From Firmicutes bacterium ADurb.Bin248 (GTDB taxonomy: Bacteria > Bacillota > Clostridia > Christensenellales > CAG-138), in assembly GCA_002069725.1 (NCBI GenBank), contig MWBW01000007.1, positions 1 through 64,000 on the forward strand: DNA of 64,000 nucleotides. The letters run 5' to 3'. This document shows positions 61,273 through 64,000 of the stretch, one piece after another. The notes below the pieces were generated by a model. It did no database searches. It was not told the origin of the DNA and saw nothing but the letters and a program-made list of their open reading frames with translations. The position numbers and the translations under genes were made by a program. The stretch's first letter is position 1, and every line of letters begins with the position of its first letter.

Positions 61273-61719
61273 TTAACTCAACTGCGAACCTTGAAACATT
61301 GTCCAGACCACGGCGAGCAGAACCAGTGCCGCAGGTGGATACACCCAAAGCGCTGCATAGCACCGAACCATTGCCTGCTCCGCGAGGATCTGCTCATGCT
61401 CCGGCTCCCCCCGCAGAAAGGCCAGCAACTCTTTCTCGCGATTGGGTGCAACGGCGCGGAAAAAGCGGCTGAAGCCGGCCTTATCAATTTCTTTACGCCA
61501 TTCGGGGTACAGGGCTTTAAGGCGGCCGGCGATTAGCCGCCCGGCAACACGCGCAGTCCCAAAACCGGCGATCAGGGCTATTTCCACAGCGGTGACTAAA
61601 TAGGCGAATACGTCGCTCCGGCAGGACTTAAAAGTCAGAGGTAGGATCAGGGAAAAGGCAAGCAACCCCCAACTAATGCTTTTGCAGGCTTTCGCACTGA
61701 TTAAAATGGATTTTTCCAT
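61273..61719 (-). CDS. Small membrane protein, unknown function
   Basis: 148 residues; start after AAGAAAGGCTGCC. Three hydrophobic stretches (about residues 13-30, 37-58 and 120-142) surround a charged cytosolic segment (LYPEWRKEIDKAGFSRFF, then APNREKELLAFLRGEPEHEQ). I do not recognise the family. It stands between the permease fragment and the MFS gene region. Confidence 0.55.
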   Translation of the reverse strand: MEKSILISAKACKSISWGLLAFSLILPLTFKSCRSDVFAYLVTAVEIALIAGFGTARVAGRLIAGRLKALYPEWRKEIDKAGFSRFFRAVAPNREKELLAFLRGEPEHEQILAEQAMVRCYAALWVYPPAALVLLAVVWTMFQGSQLS

Positions 61720-61776
61720 GGCAGCCTTTCTTGTAGAAATGAAGCTGAACGCAGCTGTGGTGCCGGCCAGGCCCTG

Positions 61777-62016
61777 TTACATCGAACCTATCCCGTTGAA
61801 ACATGAGAGAAATCGATCATAGTAATCTTTCGTCATCTGCAAAAAATAGCGGTTTCCATATTTTATCTTTCCATGCGCATCTTTATGATATAATATGAAT
61901 TGTAGCATAACCAACGTCCCCGGTAAATACGTTTCGGGATGCAGGGGCATATTTTTCAGATGTTCAGCTAATGTGTATTTCTCACTGTATAGTATATATT
62001 TATGAGAAACGCGCAT
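61777..62016 (-). CDS. Possible small AT-rich gene, unknown
   Basis: 79 codons from the ATG at 62016 (MRVSHKYILYSEKYTLAEHL to CFNGIGSM). The residue mix is protein-like, with many aromatics and an amphipathic C-terminus. No ribosome binding site is clear and the start overlaps the -35 box of the divergent MFS promoter, so this may be spurious. Confidence 0.3.
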   Translation of the reverse strand: MRVSHKYILYSEKYTLAEHLKNMPLHPETYLPGTLVMLQFILYHKDAHGKIKYGNRYFLQMTKDYYDRFLSCFNGIGSM

Positions 62017-62044
62017 TGACAAATCCCTTTGCTCACCGTATTGT
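62016..62044 (+). promoter_or_regulatory. Promoter of the MFS/RpiR unit
   Basis: TTGACA (62016-62021), 17-base spacer, TATTGT (62039-62044). The ribosome binding site AAAGGCGG follows within about 10 bases of the predicted start point. Confidence 0.65.
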
Positions 62045-62065
62045 ATATGTAAAGGCGGTGTTTAT

Positions 62066-63196
62066 TTGGGGATATGGAAAAGCGATAAGCTATTTTTTAT
62101 GCTTTGCTGGGCAACTTACCTAAGCGCCTATCTCTGCCGGATCAATCTATCCTCCGCACTGGAGAAGATGGCCCCGGGGCTCGGGGTGGAAATACCGGCA
62201 CTTGGATTGTTGGGATCGCTCTTTTTCATTACATATGCTATCGGTCAGCTGATTAATGGCTTTATCGGCGACCGTGTGATTCCGAAACGCTTTATCCTGA
62301 TCGCTCTGTCGGGCACGGCGCTGGCAAACTTGCTTATTTCTTTGAGTAAAAGTTACGTGGTGGTGCTGCTTTTATGGTGTGCAAACGGCTATTTTCAATC
62401 CATGTTCTGGGGTCCGCTCATGCGGATGCTGTCGATGCGGTTTTCGCCGGAAAGCGGCAGCGCGGTAGCCACCGGCATGAGCACATCCATGACGGCGGCT
62501 TATATCCTCTCGTGGTCGGTACTGGGCATAGCGCTTGTCAACCAAGGATGGCAGACATATTTTGGGGTGCCTTTCTACTGTGCGCTTTTCATGCTGGCGC
62601 TCTGGGCGCTGTACCTGATTTTTGGAAGGCGCTCCTATACCGCCTATCCGGCCGCTGCCCCCAACGATATCCGAATATTGTTTGCGGCCATATCCAAATA
62701 CCGGTTGTGGCGAGTGTGCATCGTATGCATCTGCCAGGGTATAATCAAGGATGGCGTGACGCTCTGGGCGCCAATTATTTTATCCGCGCTCCTGGGATTT
62801 AATATGAAGCAGTCGCCTTTCTTTCTCATCCTTTTCCCCTTGGCTAACTTTGGCGGGGCGCTGTTGTCAGGCGCATTGTCAAAGCGGTTATCCGGCAATA
62901 TCCAAATACCTATGCGTTACATTTTTTCCGGTGTGCTGCTCTGCTGCGTGTTGCTCATGGTTCCGGGAATGCCGGCCGTAGCTTCGGTTATACTGATGGC
63001 CTGCATCTCAGCGTTAATATTCGGCTGTAACAACATTCTCTTGGGCATCGTGCCATTGTCTTTCGCCCAGGAAAATATCGTATCGTCGCTTGCGGGGATA
63101 TTTGATTTTTCGGCCTATGTAGGCGCCGCAATCTCCGCATTAGCGCTGGGGATAGTCGTAACCAGCCAAACTATCGTGCCCATCGCTGCGTTCTGA
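62066..63196 (+). CDS. MFS transporter (OPA-like) with premature TGA
   Basis: 376 residues up to the TGA, TTG start with AAAGGCGG about 7 bases upstream. Eleven or so hydrophobic helices; CWATYLSAYLCRINLSSALEK near the N-terminus resembles the organophosphate:phosphate antiporter group (GlpT/UhpT type), where Arg residues bind substrate phosphate. The last helix is cut by TGA after VPIAAF, and the same frame continues 27 codons to a natural-looking end (63278-63280). See the next entry. It is transcribed with an RpiR regulator, which supports a phosphosugar or related substrate. Confidence 0.82.
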   Translation: MGIWKSDKLFFMLCWATYLSAYLCRINLSSALEKMAPGLGVEIPALGLLGSLFFITYAIGQLINGFIGDRVIPKRFILIALSGTALANLLISLSKSYVVVLLLWCANGYFQSMFWGPLMRMLSMRFSPESGSAVATGMSTSMTAAYILSWSVLGIALVNQGWQTYFGVPFYCALFMLALWALYLIFGRRSYTAYPAAAPNDIRILFAAISKYRLWRVCIVCICQGIIKDGVTLWAPIILSALLGFNMKQSPFFLILFPLANFGGALLSGALSKRLSGNIQIPMRYIFSGVLLCCVLLMVPGMPAVASVILMACISALIFGCNNILLGIVPLSFAQENIVSSLAGIFDFSAYVGAAISALALGIVVTSQTIVPIAAF

Positions 63197-63280
63197 CTTG
63201 CGGCAGGAGTCATAGCGTTTTTCGCGCTCCTGGAGATAACGCCCAATGTAATCGAACAGCAGGAAGAAAGGAATGTATGA
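63194..63280 (+). other. In-frame continuation of the MFS gene beyond its TGA
   Basis: After TGA (63194-63196) the frame reads LAAGVIAFFALLEITPNVIE and ends EERNV, then TGA at 63278. This completes the twelfth helix and a short tail, and the second stop overlaps the next start by ATGA. A single change (TGG to TGA) in the last helix explains it. Other genes here stop at TGA, so codon reassignment is unlikely. Confidence 0.8.
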
Positions 63281-64000
63281 AAGACGACGAAATAAACATA
63301 TTGCTGAGGATCAAGAAAGCCTATTCCGGTCTTACCGGCGTGAAAAAAAAGCTTGCGGATTATATCCTGCAAAATCCGCAGCGCGTGATCCATATGCCCA
63401 TGGATGAGTTGGCCTCGAATGCCGGCGTATCGCAAGGGAGCATCGTCAATTTCGCCAAACAAATGGGCGTTTCCGGGTTTACGAAGCTTAAAATCGGCAT
63501 CGCGCAGTATCCGCCGCCCATCCGCCACTGGATATCGGATGATCTCATCCCGGATAACCTTGCAGAATGCGATTCGCCTAAAGGCATTATGCAGCAAATG
63601 ATCCGATCTGCAAAAGCATCCTTTGATGCCACCTCAGAACTGCTCACGGATCAGGAGCTGGAGCGCGCTGCATCTATACTCAGCGCGGCACGCCGCATTG
63701 ATATCTACGGCGCGGGCGCTTCCGCTATGGTTGCGGCAGACGCTTATTACCGCCTGATGCGTATCGGGCTGCCTGCCTTTCACGTAACCGACAATATGCT
63801 CGGCGCGCTCTCGGCCTCCCTGCTGGACGAGCACTGCGCCGCTTTCGGGATATCGCACAGAGGTAAAACGCCAGAAACCCTCCGCGCGATGAAAATCGCC
63901 AAAGGCCGAGGGGCGAAAACGCTCTACCTGGGCAGCGTTTCGCACAGCCCGCTTGCAGATTTGTGCGATGTTTCCCTAATCGTCCCCTCCCAGGAGGCGG
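63277..64000 (+). CDS. RpiR-family regulator (cut by window end)
   Basis: 241 residues visible, the frame runs off the window. The HTH domain covers about residues 1-75 (LADYILQNPQRVIHMPMDEL, then SNAGVSQGSIVNFAKQMGVSGF). The SIS domain follows with RIDIYGAGASAMVAADAYYR and FGISHRGKTPETLRAMKIAK. The start overlaps the end of the read-through MFS frame by ATGA, with AGGAAGAAAGG upstream. It probably senses the phosphosugar taken up or produced by the transporter. Confidence 0.88.
   Translation, partial: MKDDEINILLRIKKAYSGLTGVKKKLADYILQNPQRVIHMPMDELASNAGVSQGSIVNFAKQMGVSGFTKLKIGIAQYPPPIRHWISDDLIPDNLAECDSPKGIMQQMIRSAKASFDATSELLTDQELERAASILSAARRIDIYGAGASAMVAADAYYRLMRIGLPAFHVTDNMLGALSASLLDEHCAAFGISHRGKTPETLRAMKIAKGRGAKTLYLGSVSHSPLADLCDVSLIVPSQEA

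Noticed and set aside
63194-63196. TGA read as tryptophan or selenocysteine in the MFS gene
   Set aside because: Many genes here end with TGA as a normal stop (for example rnfB, orfs ending in ATGA overlaps), and no selenocysteine insertion structure or selenoprotein family is involved.

Overview
The window looks like a chromosome segment of a GC-rich, anaerobic Bacillota (class Clostridia). The support is a six-subunit Rnf complex, a T-box leader on leuS, an Rrf2-iscS-iscU operon, the ireB-ruvX pair, a CotH-type protein, sigma-A-like promoters (TTGACA-17-TATAAT) and strong GGAGG ribosome binding sites. TGA is an ordinary stop codon here. The genus cannot be told from sequence alone; a Christensenellales-like gut or rumen lineage would fit but is inference.

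Layout. 1-4.6 kb: rnfCDGEAB (rnfC cut by the window edge). 4.6-15.8 kb, minus strand: a peptide ABC transporter (dppB, C, D, F and a lipoprotein receptor), two M14 peptidases and a GH2 glycosidase, faced by a divergent RpiR regulator. 17-20.3 kb: a large lipoprotein with four lamin-tail domains and a CotH kinase domain. 20.4-26.7 kb: a decayed stretch with an apgM fragment, a broken YtcJ-type amidohydrolase, an AraC regulator, an M20 amidohydrolase, an HD protein and two acetyltransferases. 26.8-31.5 kb: a GntR-controlled operon with an alanine-dehydrogenase-like protein, an in-frame Ald/aminotransferase chimera and a RuBisCO-like protein; this is the most unusual metabolic locus. 31.6-35.6 kb: an AT-richer, foreign-looking island with a seven-bladed SBBP propeller protein, a NUDIX hydrolase and a methyltransferase. 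35.9-44.8 kb: a YfcC carrier, T-box and leuS, DUF4256, a small membrane protein, an acetyltransferase, an NlpC/P60 protein and an amidohydrolase deaminase. 44.9-51.9 kb: glyA, rrf2-iscS-iscU, a 55-residue membrane peptide, ireB, ruvX, a MerR regulator, a frameshifted ZIP transporter and tRNA-Leu(GAG). 52-58.4 kb: a TetR/SDR/AttH locus, a membrane protein head-to-head with a beheaded CdaR-like regulator, and an iron-sulfur flavoprotein facing a LysR regulator. 58.5-64 kb: an IS3-like remnant that cuts an ABC ATPase gene, FtsX-type permeases (one a fragment), an MFS carrier with an in-frame TGA, and a second RpiR regulator running off the end.

How the parts fit. The Rnf complex couples ferredoxin oxidation to NAD+ reduction and ion export, the usual energy core of such fermenters. 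The 4.6-16 kb block reads as uptake and hydrolysis of peptides, perhaps glyco- or muropeptides. Isc proteins supply the many Fe-S clusters that Rnf needs. A second theme is erosion: at least eight genes are truncated, fused, frameshifted or interrupted. This could be real decay near an insertion sequence or partly errors in a metagenome assembly. No CRISPR array, rRNA or prophage was seen.
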